A DNA stretch of 64,000 nucleotides. Source: Friedmanniella luteola. Its GTDB lineage: Bacteria > Actinomycetota > Actinomycetes > Propionibacteriales > Propionibacteriaceae. How positions within the stretch are numbered: position 1 is the stretch's first letter; every line of letters starts with the position of its first letter. Location: the NCBI RefSeq assembly GCF_900105065.1, contig NZ_LT629749.1, positions 3,162,001-3,226,000 of the forward strand. The letters are read 5' to 3'. Under the pieces are notes generated by a model. It did no database searches. It worked only from the letters and a program-made list of their open reading frames with translations, and had not been told where the DNA came from. Positions 1 through 9,753 of this stretch are shown here, piece after piece. The position numbers and the translations under genes are program-made.

Positions 1-293
1 AAGATCACGACGGCGAAGACGGCGATCCCCCAGAGCGCGTTCGTGGTGCCGTAGGAGATGCCGATGTTGGCGCCGATGGCGAAGTCGGCGAGGTAGGCGA
101 TCCCGCCGAGCGCGGAGACCGCGACGACCCCGGTCGACCAGCGCCGGTAGTGGCGGGGGGCGAACCGGAGGGTGTAGTCCTCCAGCGTCTCCTTGGTGGC
201 CGCGCTCGCGTCGAGCGGCGTTGCGGCGCCGGGGGCGACCGGTGGCGCGGCCGCGGTCACCACCTCGCCCTCCGGCCGGGTGTCTGAGGTCAT
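1..293 (-). CDS. NCS1-type purine/cytosine permease family transporter, N-terminal part
   Basis: The gene runs off the left edge and only about 97 N-terminal residues are visible. Read from the ATG at 293, an Ala/Pro-rich cytoplasmic tail of about 40 residues leads into a conserved TLEDYTLRFAPRHYRRW stretch. A first membrane helix (GVVAVSALGGIAYLADF) and the start of a second follow, with NIGISYGTTNALWGI between and into it. This arrangement is typical of NCS1 symporters, which import nucleobases, allantoin, hydantoins or thiamine; the substrate cannot be told from this fragment. It diverges from the GAF regulator at 531. An APC-superfamily amino-acid permease is the main alternative. Confidence 0.7.
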   Translation of the reverse strand, partial: MTSDTRPEGEVVTAAAPPVAPGAATPLDASAATKETLEDYTLRFAPRHYRRWSTGVVAVSALGGIAYLADFAIGANIGISYGTTNALWGIAVFAVVI

Positions 294-517
294 GCGGTGC
301 TCCTGGGGGACGAGGGTGGACGTCGCCCCGGCAGGGCCAGGAGCAGAGGACTCGGCTGGCCGCCACCGGCCGCGTCGCAGGTCGTCCTCAGCATCGTGAC
401 CAGGGGTTACACAGCGGTTCCGGCGCGGTTAAGAGCGGCGTCCGGCCCGCCGGACGGGCCACCGCCACCGGGTCCGCACGGCTGCTCCGACCGGCCCCGC
501 CCCCGCCGGACCGCGGC

Positions 518-530
518 TACAGTGGCCGCC
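518..530 (+). promoter_or_regulatory. -10 element TACAGT abutting a start codon (leaderless promoter)
   Basis: TACAGT lies at 518-523 and is followed by 7 nt and the ATG at 531. This spacing puts the transcription start at or next to the A of the start codon. There is no Shine-Dalgarno sequence. The same geometry recurs at several other genes here. Confidence 0.55.
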
Positions 531-1832
531 ATGGAGCCCTCCAGCGGCCTGGCACTGCCGCCGGGCTCGGACCCGAGGTGGCGGTCGCGCTACCTGCGGA
601 CCGCCCACGACGACTTCCTGAGCACCGGGCACGTCGACCGCGGGCTGCGGCCCCTGGTGGTCGAGTCGTGGCGGCGCAGCGTGGGGCACGGCGTCGACCC
701 CGAGCTGAGCGCTCCGCCCATCCGGCTGGCCGACGACCGGCTCGCGGACCTGCGCGCCGGCCACCCGCTGGCCGCCGCCATGCCGGTGATCCGGCGGCTG
801 CTGCTGGAGTCCGCGGCCGACGCCGGGCTGCTGGTGGCGGTGAGCGACGCGGCCGGCCAGCTGCTCTGGGTGGAGGGCGCCCGCGCGGTGCTCGCCAAGG
901 CCGAGCGGGTGCACTTCATGGCCGGCGCCGACTGGAGCGAGACGGCGGCCGGCACCAACGCGCCCGGCACGGCGCTGGCCCTCGGCACGCCGGTGCAGAT
1001 CCTCGGCGCCGAGCACCTCACCCGCTCGGCGGCGGAATGGAGCTGCTCGGCCGCCCCGATCCACGAGCCCGACACCGGGGCCATCCTGGGGGTGCTCGAC
1101 CTGACGGGCGGTCCGGAGGTGGTGACGCCGCAGACCCTGACCCTGGTCCGGGCGACGGTCGCCGCGGTCGAGGCCGAGCTCGCCCTGGAGCGGCTGGCGC
1201 CGCGCCGCGCGGGGCGGGTGATGGAGCGGGGGTGGAGCCCGCCGCTGCGGCAGCCGCCGGTGCTGCGGGTGCTCGGCCAGCGGGGCGCGCGGCTGACGCA
1301 CGACGAGACCTCGACCACCCTCAGCCTGCGGCACAGCGAGATCCTCCTGCTGCTGGCCGAGCACCCGGCCGGGCTCAGCGCCGCCGAGCTGGCGGTCGCC
1401 CTCAGCGAGGAGGAGCTCTCGCTGGTGACCGTCCGGGCCGAGCTGTCGCGGCTGCGGACGCTGCTCGGGCCGCTGCGGCTGGCTTCGCGGCCCTACCGGG
1501 TGGACGACGGCCTCACCTCCGACCTGACCGTCCTGCGCGGGCACCTCGCGACGGGTCGGGTGCGGCAGGCGGTCGCGGCCTACCCCGGACCGCTGCTGCC
1601 CACCTCGACCGCGCCCGCCGTCGCCGAGCTCCGCGAGGAGCTGCACATGCTGCTCCGCTCGGCCCTGCTGGCGCAGGGCGACCCGGACGCCCTGCTCTCC
1701 TTCGCCGACACCGCCCACGGCCACGGCGACTACGAGATCTGGGCGGCCGCGCTCGCCGCCCTCCCACCCCGGTCCCCCCGCTACGCCCAGGTCGCCGCAC
1801 ACGTCGACCGCCTGGACGGGGTCTTGGCCTGA
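531..1832 (+). CDS. GAF-domain transcriptional regulator (AcoR-like, partner of aldehyde dehydrogenase)
   Basis: A 433-residue protein. The N-terminal half (residues ~35-220) has an AcoR/sigma-54-activator-type GAF sensor: VVESWRRSVGHGVDP, then LLVAVSDAAGQLLWVEG, then the GTNAPGTALALG and HEPDTGAILGVLDLTGG motifs. There is no AAA+ ATPase. The C-terminal ~150 residues contain a winged-helix-like segment (SLRHSEILLLLAEHPAGLSAAELAVAL). Actinobacterial proteins of this build commonly sit just upstream of an acetaldehyde dehydrogenase, as here with the gene at 2182, and are presumed to control it. The start is the ATG placed 7 nt after a -10 hexamer. Ligand and operator are unknown. Confidence 0.75.
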   Translation: MEPSSGLALPPGSDPRWRSRYLRTAHDDFLSTGHVDRGLRPLVVESWRRSVGHGVDPELSAPPIRLADDRLADLRAGHPLAAAMPVIRRLLLESAADAGLLVAVSDAAGQLLWVEGARAVLAKAERVHFMAGADWSETAAGTNAPGTALALGTPVQILGAEHLTRSAAEWSCSAAPIHEPDTGAILGVLDLTGGPEVVTPQTLTLVRATVAAVEAELALERLAPRRAGRVMERGWSPPLRQPPVLRVLGQRGARLTHDETSTTLSLRHSEILLLLAEHPAGLSAAELAVALSEEELSLVTVRAELSRLRTLLGPLRLASRPYRVDDGLTSDLTVLRGHLATGRVRQAVAAYPGPLLPTSTAPAVAELREELHMLLRSALLAQGDPDALLSFADTAHGHGDYEIWAAALAALPPRSPRYAQVAAHVDRLDGVLA

Positions 1833-1989
1833 GCCGCCGGTGATCCCGGCGCAGGTCGGGCTCAGCAACGGCAGGCAACGCCGCGGCCCCCGACCACCAC
1901 CGCTCCGCGCGCCGCCGGATGGAGGAGAAGAGCGTGAACACGCTCTTCGTTCACGCACGACGACGACACCGGCGGTCAGAGCGCGGAGC

Positions 1990-2010
1990 GCGTCCGAGCG
2001 GAGCGAGGAC
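1990..2010. repeat. Interspersed 21-nt repeat, copy A
   Basis: The 21 nt ending in GAGCGGAGCGAGGAC recur identically at 16343-16363, also between genes. The element is partly self-complementary (GTCC at one side, GGAC at the other). It runs into the tandem repeat that starts at 2001. Confidence 0.6.
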
Positions 2011-2056
2011 AGACGAGCACAGAGCGAGGACAGACGAGCACAGAGCGAGGACAGAC
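2001..2056. repeat. 21-bp tandem repeat, about 2.7 copies
   Basis: The unit begins GAGCGAGGACAGACGAG and ends CACA. Two perfect copies lie at 2001-2021 and 2022-2042, with a 14-nt third copy at 2043-2056. It lies in the 349-bp gap between the GAF regulator and the aldehyde dehydrogenase. No coding sequence is evident in that gap. Confidence 0.85.
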
Positions 2057-2061
2057 AACGC

Positions 2062-2094
2062 GCAACGTTGCTGCAACCTCGTCGGGCCTAGCGT
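2062..2094 (+). promoter_or_regulatory. Candidate operator/promoter of the aldehyde dehydrogenase operon
   Basis: A perfect 10-bp palindrome GCAACGTTGC (2062-2071) is followed by a further GCAAC half-site (2073-2077). A plausible -10 hexamer TAGCGT lies at 2089-2094, about 90 bp before the start codon. The palindrome overlaps where a -35 box (TTGCTG, 2068-2073) would lie. The GAF regulator at 531 is the obvious candidate binder. This is inferred from position only. Confidence 0.35.
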
Positions 2095-2181
2095 CGCGCT
2101 GAGACGCTCGAACCCGCGCACCGGCAGGTCCCGCGCGTCCTCGTCCACCGCCACCCCGCTGGCCCGACCAGGAAGTCAACG

Positions 2182-3704
<1,523 letters not shown>

Positions 3705-3705
<1 letters not shown>

Positions 3706-4151
3706 TGGACCAGCCCCCGCAGGCGGACACCTCGCGGGTGGCGGTCACCCCGGCGGCGGCGGAGATGATCCGCCGCCTCCGAGAGGAGAACGGTCCGCTC
3801 ATGTTCCACCAGTCCGGCGGCTGCTGCGACGGGTCGGCGCCGATGTGCTTCCCCCTGGGGGACTTCATCACCGGTGACGCCGACCAGTTCCTCGGCGAGA
3901 TCGACGCCGGCACCCCGGAGCCGGTGCCGGTGTGGATGTCGAAGGAGCAGTTCGCCTACTGGCGGCACACGCACCTGACCATCGACCTGGTACCCGGTCG
4001 GGGGGCGGGCTTCTCGCTCGAGGCTCCGACCGGCTTCCGGTTCCTCATCCGGTCCCGCCTGCTGAGCGAGGAGGAGATGGCCGACCTGGACCCCCAGGTC
4101 GGCGCCGCCGTGGGGGTGCAGCCGCAGCCGCTCCCCCGCCCCGCCGGCTGA
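3705..4151 (+). CDS. DUF779 domain protein
   Basis: A 148-residue protein whose start codon shares a base with the stop of the aldehyde dehydrogenase. The conserved core includes FHQSGGCCDGSAPMCFP (a Cys-rich loop near residues 34-50), GDFITGDADQFLGEI and VPVWMSKEQFAYWRHTHLTIDLV. The C-terminal tail is low-complexity Pro/Gln. DUF779 proteins are regularly encoded beside aldehyde dehydrogenases. Their biochemical role is unknown, although the paired cysteines could bind a metal or take part in redox chemistry. A maturation or accessory role for the dehydrogenase is inferred from context only. Confidence 0.85.
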
Positions 4152-4170
4152 CCGACCCCTCCCCCAGGGC

Positions 4171-4213
4171 CTGCCGGTGCTGGTGGCCGCACCACGGGCA
4201 CCAGCACCGGCAG
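4171..4213 (+). terminator. Strong hairpin after the adh-DUF779 operon
   Basis: Perfect 15-bp inverted repeat: CTGCCGGTGCTGGTG at 4171-4185 and its complement at 4199-4213, with a 13-nt loop, 19 nt after the DUF779 stop codon. No U-run follows, as is usual for actinobacterial terminators. Confidence 0.7.
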
Positions 4214-4251
4214 GAGCTCCCCCGCGGTCCCGGGCTGCCGGCGGTCCGGCG

Positions 4252-4275
4252 GCCGCCGCCCCCCCGGGCGGCGGC
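4252..4275. terminator. Second GC hairpin before the SRPBCC gene
   Basis: GCCGCCGCCC (4252-4261) pairs perfectly with GGGCGGCGGC (4266-4275) around a C4 loop. It lies between the operon terminator and the SRPBCC gene. It could be a back-up terminator or a 5' leader structure. Confidence 0.4.
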
Positions 4276-4317
4276 GGCCGGTCGGTCGGCGTGCAGCGGC
4301 CGGTGGGACACTGACGC

Positions 4318-4764
4318 ATGGCCACCACGACCGACACCGCGTCCTGCTCCCCCGAGGACGTCTTCGCCGTCCTCGCCGACGGCTGGCTGTACCCCAGCTG
4401 GGTGGTGGGCGCCTCGCGGATCCGCGACGTCGAGCCGGCCTGGCCCGCCGCGGGCGCCAAGATCCACCACTCGTTCGGGATCTGGCCCGTGCTGATCGAC
4501 GACTCCACCTCGGTGCTGGAGTACGACCCGCCGCGCCGGATGGTGCTCAAGGCCCGTGGTTGGCCGCTCGGTTCGGCCCGGGTGGTCCTCGAGGTGGAAC
4601 CGACCCCCGACGGCTGCCGGATGACCATCGACGAGGACGCGGTCGAGGGTCCCGGCCGGCTCGTGCCGTCCGCGGCGCGGCAGCCGCTGATCCACGTCCG
4701 CAACGTCGAGACCCTCCGCCGGCTGCGCTTCCTGGCCGAGGGCCGGATCGCCGCCCAGCACTGA
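4318..4764 (+). CDS. SRPBCC family protein
   Basis: A 148-residue START/Bet v 1-like (SRPBCC) protein. The pattern is typical: an N-terminal strand and SPEDVFAVLADGWLYPSWVVGASRIRDVEPAWPA helix region, antiparallel strands (IHHSFGIWPVLIDDSTSVLEYDPPRRMVLKARGWPLGSARVVLEV) and a long C-terminal helix. Such proteins bind hydrophobic ligands in a deep cavity. The ligand cannot be predicted. The gene stands alone between the adh operon terminators and an inverted-repeat element at 4783. Confidence 0.8.
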   Translation: MATTTDTASCSPEDVFAVLADGWLYPSWVVGASRIRDVEPAWPAAGAKIHHSFGIWPVLIDDSTSVLEYDPPRRMVLKARGWPLGSARVVLEVEPTPDGCRMTIDEDAVEGPGRLVPSAARQPLIHVRNVETLRRLRFLAEGRIAAQH

Positions 4765-4782
4765 CCGGCGCGGCCATCGCGC

Positions 4783-4817
4783 CCTGAGCCCGTCGAAGGG
4801 CCCTCGACGCGCTCAGG
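4783..4817. repeat. Imperfect palindromic element (copy 1) between convergent genes
   Basis: CCTGAGC-c-CGTCGA-(a)GGG at 4783-4800 pairs with CCC-TCGACG-c-GCTCAGG at 4801-4817, with one mismatch and one bulge. It is related to the perfect palindrome at 23540-23574. Both copies lie between convergent 3' ends and could act as bidirectional terminators or REP-like elements. Confidence 0.7.
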
Positions 4818-4885
4818 CCACGGACCGGCCGCGGGCCTCGGTCCTCGCGGGCCGCCTTGCCGCTGTCACCGTCGACGCGAGGGGG

Positions 4886-6466
4886 TCAGAGGCGCCCGGT
4901 GCGGGCCGCGGCGACGACGGCGCGGGCGGCGTTGGCGCCGGGAGCGCCGTGCACACCCCCGCCGGGGTGCGCCGAGGCCGAGCCCAGGAACAGACCGCGG
5001 ACGGGGGTGTCCGCGCGGCCGAGACCGGCGATGGGCCGGAAGATCACCTGCTGGTGGAAGTTCGCCGTGCCGCCGCCGAGCGCGCCCTGGACCAGGTTCT
5101 CGTCCCGGGCCTGCATCTCGTGCGGTCCCATCACCCGGCGCGCGATGATCCGCGAGGCGAGGTCGGGCGCGTACTTCTCGAGCCGGGCCTGCATCCGGTC
5201 GGCCATCCGCTCGCACTCGTCGCGGTCCCAGCGGCCGGTGATGTCGTCGGGTCCGGCGTCGCGGTGGGTCACCTGCGGCACGTGCGTGTAGGCCCACAGC
5301 GCCTCGGTGCCGGCCGGGGACCGCGTCGGGTCCGAGGTCGTCATCTGCCCGACCAGCAGGAACGGGTCCGACGGCACGCTGTGGCTGGTGATCTGGGTCT
5401 GGGTGCGGCTCAGCTGGTCCATGGAGTCGATCACGTGCACGGTGCCGGGGGCGACGGGCGGCGGGTTCTCCCACGGCACGGTCGAGGAGAGCGCCCAGTC
5501 GACCTTGATCGTGCCCGGGTCGTGCTCGTAGCGCTCCATGCCGCGCCGCACCCGGGAGGGCAGCTCCGACCAGTCCACCAGCTCGCCGTAGAGCGCGGTG
5601 GCGGCCACGTCGGCGACCACGGCCCGCGCCTCGATCCGCTCGCCGTCGGCGGTGACCACCCCGTGGACCCGGCGGCGGTCCACCAGCACCCGGGCGACGC
5701 GGGTGCTGGTCCGGATCTGACCGCCCTTCGACCGGAGCCGGGCGGCCATCGCCTGGGTCAGCCGGCCGGACCCGCCCTCGGGCACCGGGAAGCCCACGGT
5801 CTGGCCGCTCATCGCCAGCAGCAGGCCCAGCAGGCCCGAGCCGGAGGCGTCCATCGGGATGTCGGCGTGCAGGGCGTTGCCGGCGATCAGCAGCTGGCCG
5901 GCCTCGGCGGCGAAGCGCTTGCCGCCCATCGTCGACGCGGGCTCCAGCAGCGTCCGGACGTAGTCCAGCCCGCCGACCCGGGGCAGCCGGGCCAGGGTCG
6001 CGAGCCCGCCCTTGACGGGCGGGAACGGGGTGAGCAGCGCCTGCACCAGCGACGGCCCGATGGTCACCCAGTCGTCGTAGAGCTGGCGCCAGGCGTCACC
6101 GTCCCCGGCGGCGTGGGCGTCCAGGCCGGCGACGGTGTCCTCGACGTCGCGGTGCAGCATCGCCCAGGAGCCGTCGGGCAGCGGGTTCCCCAGGATCGCC
6201 GGGGCGTGCGCCCACCGCAGCCCGTGCTCCTCCAGGTGCAGCGAGGGGATGACCGGCGACGCGGCCGAGAGCGGGTAGAAGGCGCTGAAGGCGTCGTGCA
6301 CGAAGCCCTCGGCCACGTCGGTGTCGGTGCGCACGGCGCCGCCCACCTCGGGCTGGGTCTCCAGCACCAGCACGTCCCAGCCGGCGTCCACCAGCAGGTT
6401 CGCCGCCACCAGGCCGTTGGGCCCCGCCCCGATCACGACGGCGTCCTTGCTCCCCGGTCCCGCCAC
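4886..6466 (-). CDS. NAD(P)/FAD-dependent oxidoreductase (phytoene desaturase/PYROXD2-like)
   Basis: About 526 residues with an N-terminal FAD dinucleotide-binding motif (VVIGAGPNGLVAANLLVDAG) followed by VLVLETQPEVGGAVRTD, as in phytoene-desaturase-type flavoproteins. The C-terminus has a second FAD-contact motif (VRGLFLGSASAHPGGGVHGAPGANAA). The overall pattern matches PYROXD2/CrtI-related oxidoreductases. No carotenoid synthesis genes are nearby, so the substrate is open. The reading frame extends up to a GTG at 6496, but the GTG at 6466 is preceded by a strong GGAGGAGG ribosome site and places the Rossmann motif near the N-terminus. It lies 16 bp downstream of the SDR gene, probably co-transcribed. 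Confidence 0.85.
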   Translation of the reverse strand: MAGPGSKDAVVIGAGPNGLVAANLLVDAGWDVLVLETQPEVGGAVRTDTDVAEGFVHDAFSAFYPLSAASPVIPSLHLEEHGLRWAHAPAILGNPLPDGSWAMLHRDVEDTVAGLDAHAAGDGDAWRQLYDDWVTIGPSLVQALLTPFPPVKGGLATLARLPRVGGLDYVRTLLEPASTMGGKRFAAEAGQLLIAGNALHADIPMDASGSGLLGLLLAMSGQTVGFPVPEGGSGRLTQAMAARLRSKGGQIRTSTRVARVLVDRRRVHGVVTADGERIEARAVVADVAATALYGELVDWSELPSRVRRGMERYEHDPGTIKVDWALSSTVPWENPPPVAPGTVHVIDSMDQLSRTQTQITSHSVPSDPFLLVGQMTTSDPTRSPAGTEALWAYTHVPQVTHRDAGPDDITGRWDRDECERMADRMQARLEKYAPDLASRIIARRVMGPHEMQARDENLVQGALGGGTANFHQQVIFRPIAGLGRADTPVRGLFLGSASAHPGGGVHGAPGANAARAVVAAARTGRL

Positions 6467-6482
6467 AGCCGTCCTCCTCCGC

Positions 6483-7433
6483 TCAGCGCCGCCCACGGCG
6501 GCCCAGCCGGGCTCGGAGCCCTGCCGCGATCGACGCTACGGGACTGCCCTGGCCGCCGCGCAGCCTGTTCCCCTCCGGCACGGGCGCGGGGACGTTGCCC
6601 GGCACGTCGACGGCCGCCTGCCGGACATCGGTCGCCGCCACCTCGAACAGCGGCGTGACGATCCGGTCGAAGACCGCGGGGAAGAGGTTGAACCCCCAGA
6701 TGGTCGGCCAGTTCACCGGCCCGACCTGGATCCGCGGCCGCGGGTGGTCGAGCAGCCGCAGTGCGGCGCGGGCCACCCGCTCGGGCTTGACGACGGGGGG
6801 CGGCGGCCGGCCGACCCAGCCCAGGTAGTTCGCCGCCTGCAGGTAGATCGGGGTGTCGATGCCGCCCGGGGCCAGGTGGCAGATGTGCACGCCGTCGCGG
6901 TCCACGTTCTCCACCTGCAGCAGCCGGGCCAGCCCGCGCACCCCCCACTTGCTCACCGCGTAGGCCGACATGTACGGCGGGGCGATGTAGCCGATCAGCG
7001 ACCCGATCAGGACCAGCGTGCCCGCGTTGGCCTCGCGCATCCCCGGCAGCACGGCCCGCGCGACGTTCACCGAGCCGAGCAGGTTCGTCTGCACGACGCG
7101 GTCGAAGATGGCGGCGGGCACGTCCTCCAGCCGGCCGTAGGCGACCAGCCCTGCGGAGTGCACGACGGCGTCGACGCGGCCGTACCGGCTGGTCACCGCC
7201 GCGAACGCCCGCTGCACCGCCGCGTCGTCGGCCACGTCGGTGGGCAGGTCCAGCGCGGACGCGGCCCCGGCCACCCGGCACTGCTCGGCGGCGTCGGCCA
7301 GCGCCGCGGGGCCGCGGGCGAGCAGGACGACGTGGTCCCCCCGCCCCGCCGCGTCCAGGGCCGTCGCCAGCCCGATCCCGCTCGAGGCGCCGGTCACCAC
7401 CACCACACGTGCTGCCTGCTCGTCCACGGGCAC
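6483..7433 (-). CDS. Short-chain dehydrogenase/reductase
   Basis: A 316-residue classical SDR. TGASSGIG near the N-terminus binds NAD(P), and the catalytic Ser (LIGSLIGYIA) and YAVSK Tyr/Lys pair are present. The C-terminus extends about 70 residues beyond the core with hydrophobic segments (GPVNWPTIWGFNLFPAVFDRIVTPLF) seen in membrane-associated SDRs of lipid metabolism. GTG start at 7433 follows GGAGGGA. It precedes the flavin oxidoreductase by 16 bp, so the two probably act on related hydrophobic substrates. Confidence 0.85.
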   Translation of the reverse strand: MPVDEQAARVVVVTGASSGIGLATALDAAGRGDHVVLLARGPAALADAAEQCRVAGAASALDLPTDVADDAAVQRAFAAVTSRYGRVDAVVHSAGLVAYGRLEDVPAAIFDRVVQTNLLGSVNVARAVLPGMREANAGTLVLIGSLIGYIAPPYMSAYAVSKWGVRGLARLLQVENVDRDGVHICHLAPGGIDTPIYLQAANYLGWVGRPPPPVVKPERVARAALRLLDHPRPRIQVGPVNWPTIWGFNLFPAVFDRIVTPLFEVAATDVRQAAVDVPGNVPAPVPEGNRLRGGQGSPVASIAAGLRARLGRRGRR

Positions 7434-7514
7434 TCCCTCCGTCGGCCGCGGTGCCTCCGCCGCCGTGTCGTCCCCCGCACTTCGTCGCTGCGGAGCCCGC
7501 AGATGCGGAACGGC

Positions 7515-8618
7515 TCAGAAGGCGTACCGGACGGTGCACGCGGGCAGCGTCCGGGCCAGGGCCTCCTGGAGCTGGTCGAGATACCCGCGCTTGGCCCCGC
7601 TGCGGTAGCGGACGTTGACGGCGCCGTTCTCGGAGCGCTTGGTCTCCTGCAGCTCCGGGCGCCACAGCACCTCCTCGGCCCGGGGGTGCCAGCCGAGGTT
7701 GACCTCGTGCAGCTGCTCGTTGTGGGTGAGGAAGATGATCTCGGCGGCCAGCTGACGGCGCGCCGTCGGGCCCACGCCGTCCCTGATCTGCGCGAACAGC
7801 TCGGTCCACTGCTCCAGCCACCCGTCGGCGACGATCACCGGGGAGAAGTTGAGGTGCACCTCGTACCCGGCGGCCACGAAGTCGTCGACCGCGGCGATCC
7901 GCTCGGCCACCGGCGTGGTGCGGACGTCGACCAGCTTGGCCATCGTCGCCGGCATCAGCGAGAAGCGGACCCGTGTGCGACCCTGCGGGTCGAGCTCCAG
8001 CAGGTCGCGGTTGACGTACTTGGTCGCGAAGCTGGCCTTGGCGGTGGGCCGGCGACGGAACAGCGCGACGAGGTCGGCGACGTTGTCGCTGATGGTGGCG
8101 TCGACGGCGCAGTCGCTGTTCTCGCCGATGTCGTAGAGCCAGGCCGTCGGGTCGCACTGGTTGGGGGTGGTCTTGGTCCCCTGCCGGGTGATGTGACGGT
8201 CCAGGTAGCGGGTGATCTGCTCGATGTTGGCGAACGTCGTGATCGGGTTGCTGTAGCCCTTGCGCCGCGGCACGTAGCAGTAGGCGCACGCCATCGCGCA
8301 GCCGTTCGCGGTGGACGGGGCGATGAAGTCCGACGAGCGCCCGTTCGGCCGGGCCGCCAGCGACTTCTTGACCCCGAGCACGAGCGCCTCGGTCTTGATC
8401 CGCACCCAGCGGGCCACGTTGGCCTCGTCCCCGTGCAGCTCGGGGATCTGCCAGTGGCTGGCGACCTCGGTGATCTCGGCGCCGGGCCAGCGCTGCAGCA
8501 CCTGCTGGCCGCGCGGCAGCTCCAGCGCGGCCGGCTCGGCGTAGATGCGGCGGACGTCGAGCAGCGGCTGGGCGGGGCGCCGCGGGCGCCGCTCCTCCAG
8601 GGGCAGGGTGAGGCTCAC
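7515..8618 (-). CDS. splB: Spore photoproduct lyase family radical SAM protein
   Basis: A 367-residue radical SAM enzyme with the SPL-type cluster motif CAMACAYC (CxxxCxxC) within FIAPSTANGCAMACAYCYVPRRKGYSNPI. SPL-characteristic segments follow: DISDNVADLV-like, FATKYVNRDLL, and VHLNFSPVIVADGWLEQW. Spore photoproduct lyase reverses UV-induced thymine dimers in spores. Actinobacterial homologues occur in organisms that do not form endospores, where the substrate is uncertain. The start is taken as the GTG at 8618, since the open frame upstream (to 8852) overlaps the NlpC gene. No strong ribosome site is visible. Confidence 0.85.
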   Translation of the reverse strand: MSLTLPLEERRPRRPAQPLLDVRRIYAEPAALELPRGQQVLQRWPGAEITEVASHWQIPELHGDEANVARWVRIKTEALVLGVKKSLAARPNGRSSDFIAPSTANGCAMACAYCYVPRRKGYSNPITTFANIEQITRYLDRHITRQGTKTTPNQCDPTAWLYDIGENSDCAVDATISDNVADLVALFRRRPTAKASFATKYVNRDLLELDPQGRTRVRFSLMPATMAKLVDVRTTPVAERIAAVDDFVAAGYEVHLNFSPVIVADGWLEQWTELFAQIRDGVGPTARRQLAAEIIFLTHNEQLHEVNLGWHPRAEEVLWRPELQETKRSENGAVNVRYRSGAKRGYLDQLQEALARTLPACTVRYAF

Positions 8619-8670
8619 CGACCCAGTGAAGCAGCCGGCTCTGACAGTCCCGCCGCCGCGGGCCCGCGGC

Positions 8671-9549
8671 TCAGCCGGGCCGGCGGGCGCCGCTGTAGGG
8701 CATGAAGGCGACCTTGCTGTACTCGACGTCCCGCCCCGCGCGCGGGGCGTGGATGATCTGGCCGTCACCGACGTAGATCGCGACGTGGCTGGGCTTCGCG
8801 CCGTAGAAGAAGACGAGGTCACCCGGCCGGAGGTCGGCCTTGGCGACCTCACGGCCGGCCGCGAACTGCTGCTGGGAGGTGCGCGGGACGGCGACCCCGG
8901 CCGCCTTCCAGGCGCTCGACGTCAGGCCCGAGCAGTCGAAGCTCGTCGGTCCCGCCGCGCCGTACCGGTAGGGCTTGCCCAGCTGGGCCCGGGCGTAGGC
9001 GACGGCCTTCTGGGCCGCGTCGTCGGGCTTCGTCGTCGGGGCCTTCGCCGCCGTCGCCAGGTAGCGCACCGAGACCCAGCGCCGGTGGCCGGCGAAGGTC
9101 GTCTCGGCGTAGCCGCTGCGCACGGTGCCGGTCAGCCTGAGCGACGCGCCCTCGTCGATCCGGCCGACCAGGGTGCCCGAGCCCGCGGCCCGGGCGCGGA
9201 CGTTGAGCCGGGCGGTCGCGATCTTGGTCCCCGTGAGCCGCGTCGGCGCGGCGGGGAGCCCGGTGGTCCGCGTGGTGATGGCGGGAGCGGCGACGTAGGC
9301 CGTCCCGGCCCGGAACCGGACCTTCACCCAGCCGTGCACGGCCTTCTTCGTCGTGGGGATCCGCTGGCCCCGCTCCAACGTCCCCAGCACGACCCCCTTC
9401 GCCGACGCCGTGCTGCGGATGGCCGTCCTCGTCGTCGTGGTGCCCGTGAGCGTGCCGGCCTCGGCCGGGACGGCCCCGAGGAGGCCGCCGGCCAGCACCC
9501 CGGCGGCGGCCGTCCAGGCGGCCAGGCGTCGGACCAGTGGTCGGGTCAT
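8671..9549 (-). CDS. Secreted NlpC/P60 peptidoglycan endopeptidase with SH3-like repeats
   Basis: A 292-residue exported protein. A signal peptide (LVRRLAAWTAAAGVLAGGLLGAVPAEA, cleavage after AEA) precedes two bacterial SH3-like segments: TTTRTAIRSTAS...WVKVRF and ARLNVRARAAGSGTLVGRID...WVSVRY. The C-terminal NlpC/P60 domain carries the catalytic Cys in TSFDCSGLTSSAWKAAG and the His in KPSHVAIYVGDG. It should cleave peptide stems of peptidoglycan outside the membrane. The ATG at 9549 follows a GAGGAGCT ribosome site. A possible -10 (TAGCGT, 9608-9613 on the minus strand) lies about 60 bp upstream. No riboswitch was recognised in the 200-bp leader region. Confidence 0.9.
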   Translation of the reverse strand: MTRPLVRRLAAWTAAAGVLAGGLLGAVPAEAGTLTGTTTTRTAIRSTASAKGVVLGTLERGQRIPTTKKAVHGWVKVRFRAGTAYVAAPAITTRTTGLPAAPTRLTGTKIATARLNVRARAAGSGTLVGRIDEGASLRLTGTVRSGYAETTFAGHRRWVSVRYLATAAKAPTTKPDDAAQKAVAYARAQLGKPYRYGAAGPTSFDCSGLTSSAWKAAGVAVPRTSQQQFAAGREVAKADLRPGDLVFFYGAKPSHVAIYVGDGQIIHAPRAGRDVEYSKVAFMPYSGARRPG

Positions 9550-9753
9550 CGGGGAGCTCCTCGCTGTCGCACCGCCGCGCGGTGACCGGTCCCCGAACAC
9601 CGATCACGCTAGGCGCGGCCCCGCGCGCGTCGCCAGGGACGAAAGCCCCGAAGGGTCCCGACGCAACAGGACACGCCGTACCGGGTGCGAAACGTGTGCC
9701 GACCGTGATCCGGTCGACACCGTGCCCTGCGGCGAGGTCACGGGCAGGAGCGG

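Noticed and set aside
193-399. 68-codon plus-strand ORF at the left end
   Set aside because: Antisense to the start of the NCS1 permease, whose reading frame carries clear family motifs.
2001-2056. Tandem 21-bp repeats as a CRISPR array
   Set aside because: Repeats are contiguous with no spacers and no cas genes are present.
9550-9753. c-di-AMP (ydaO) riboswitch before the NlpC/P60 gene
   Set aside because: Such leaders are common before actinobacterial cell-wall hydrolases, but the conserved ydaO core could not be found and the likely leader is only about 50-60 nt.
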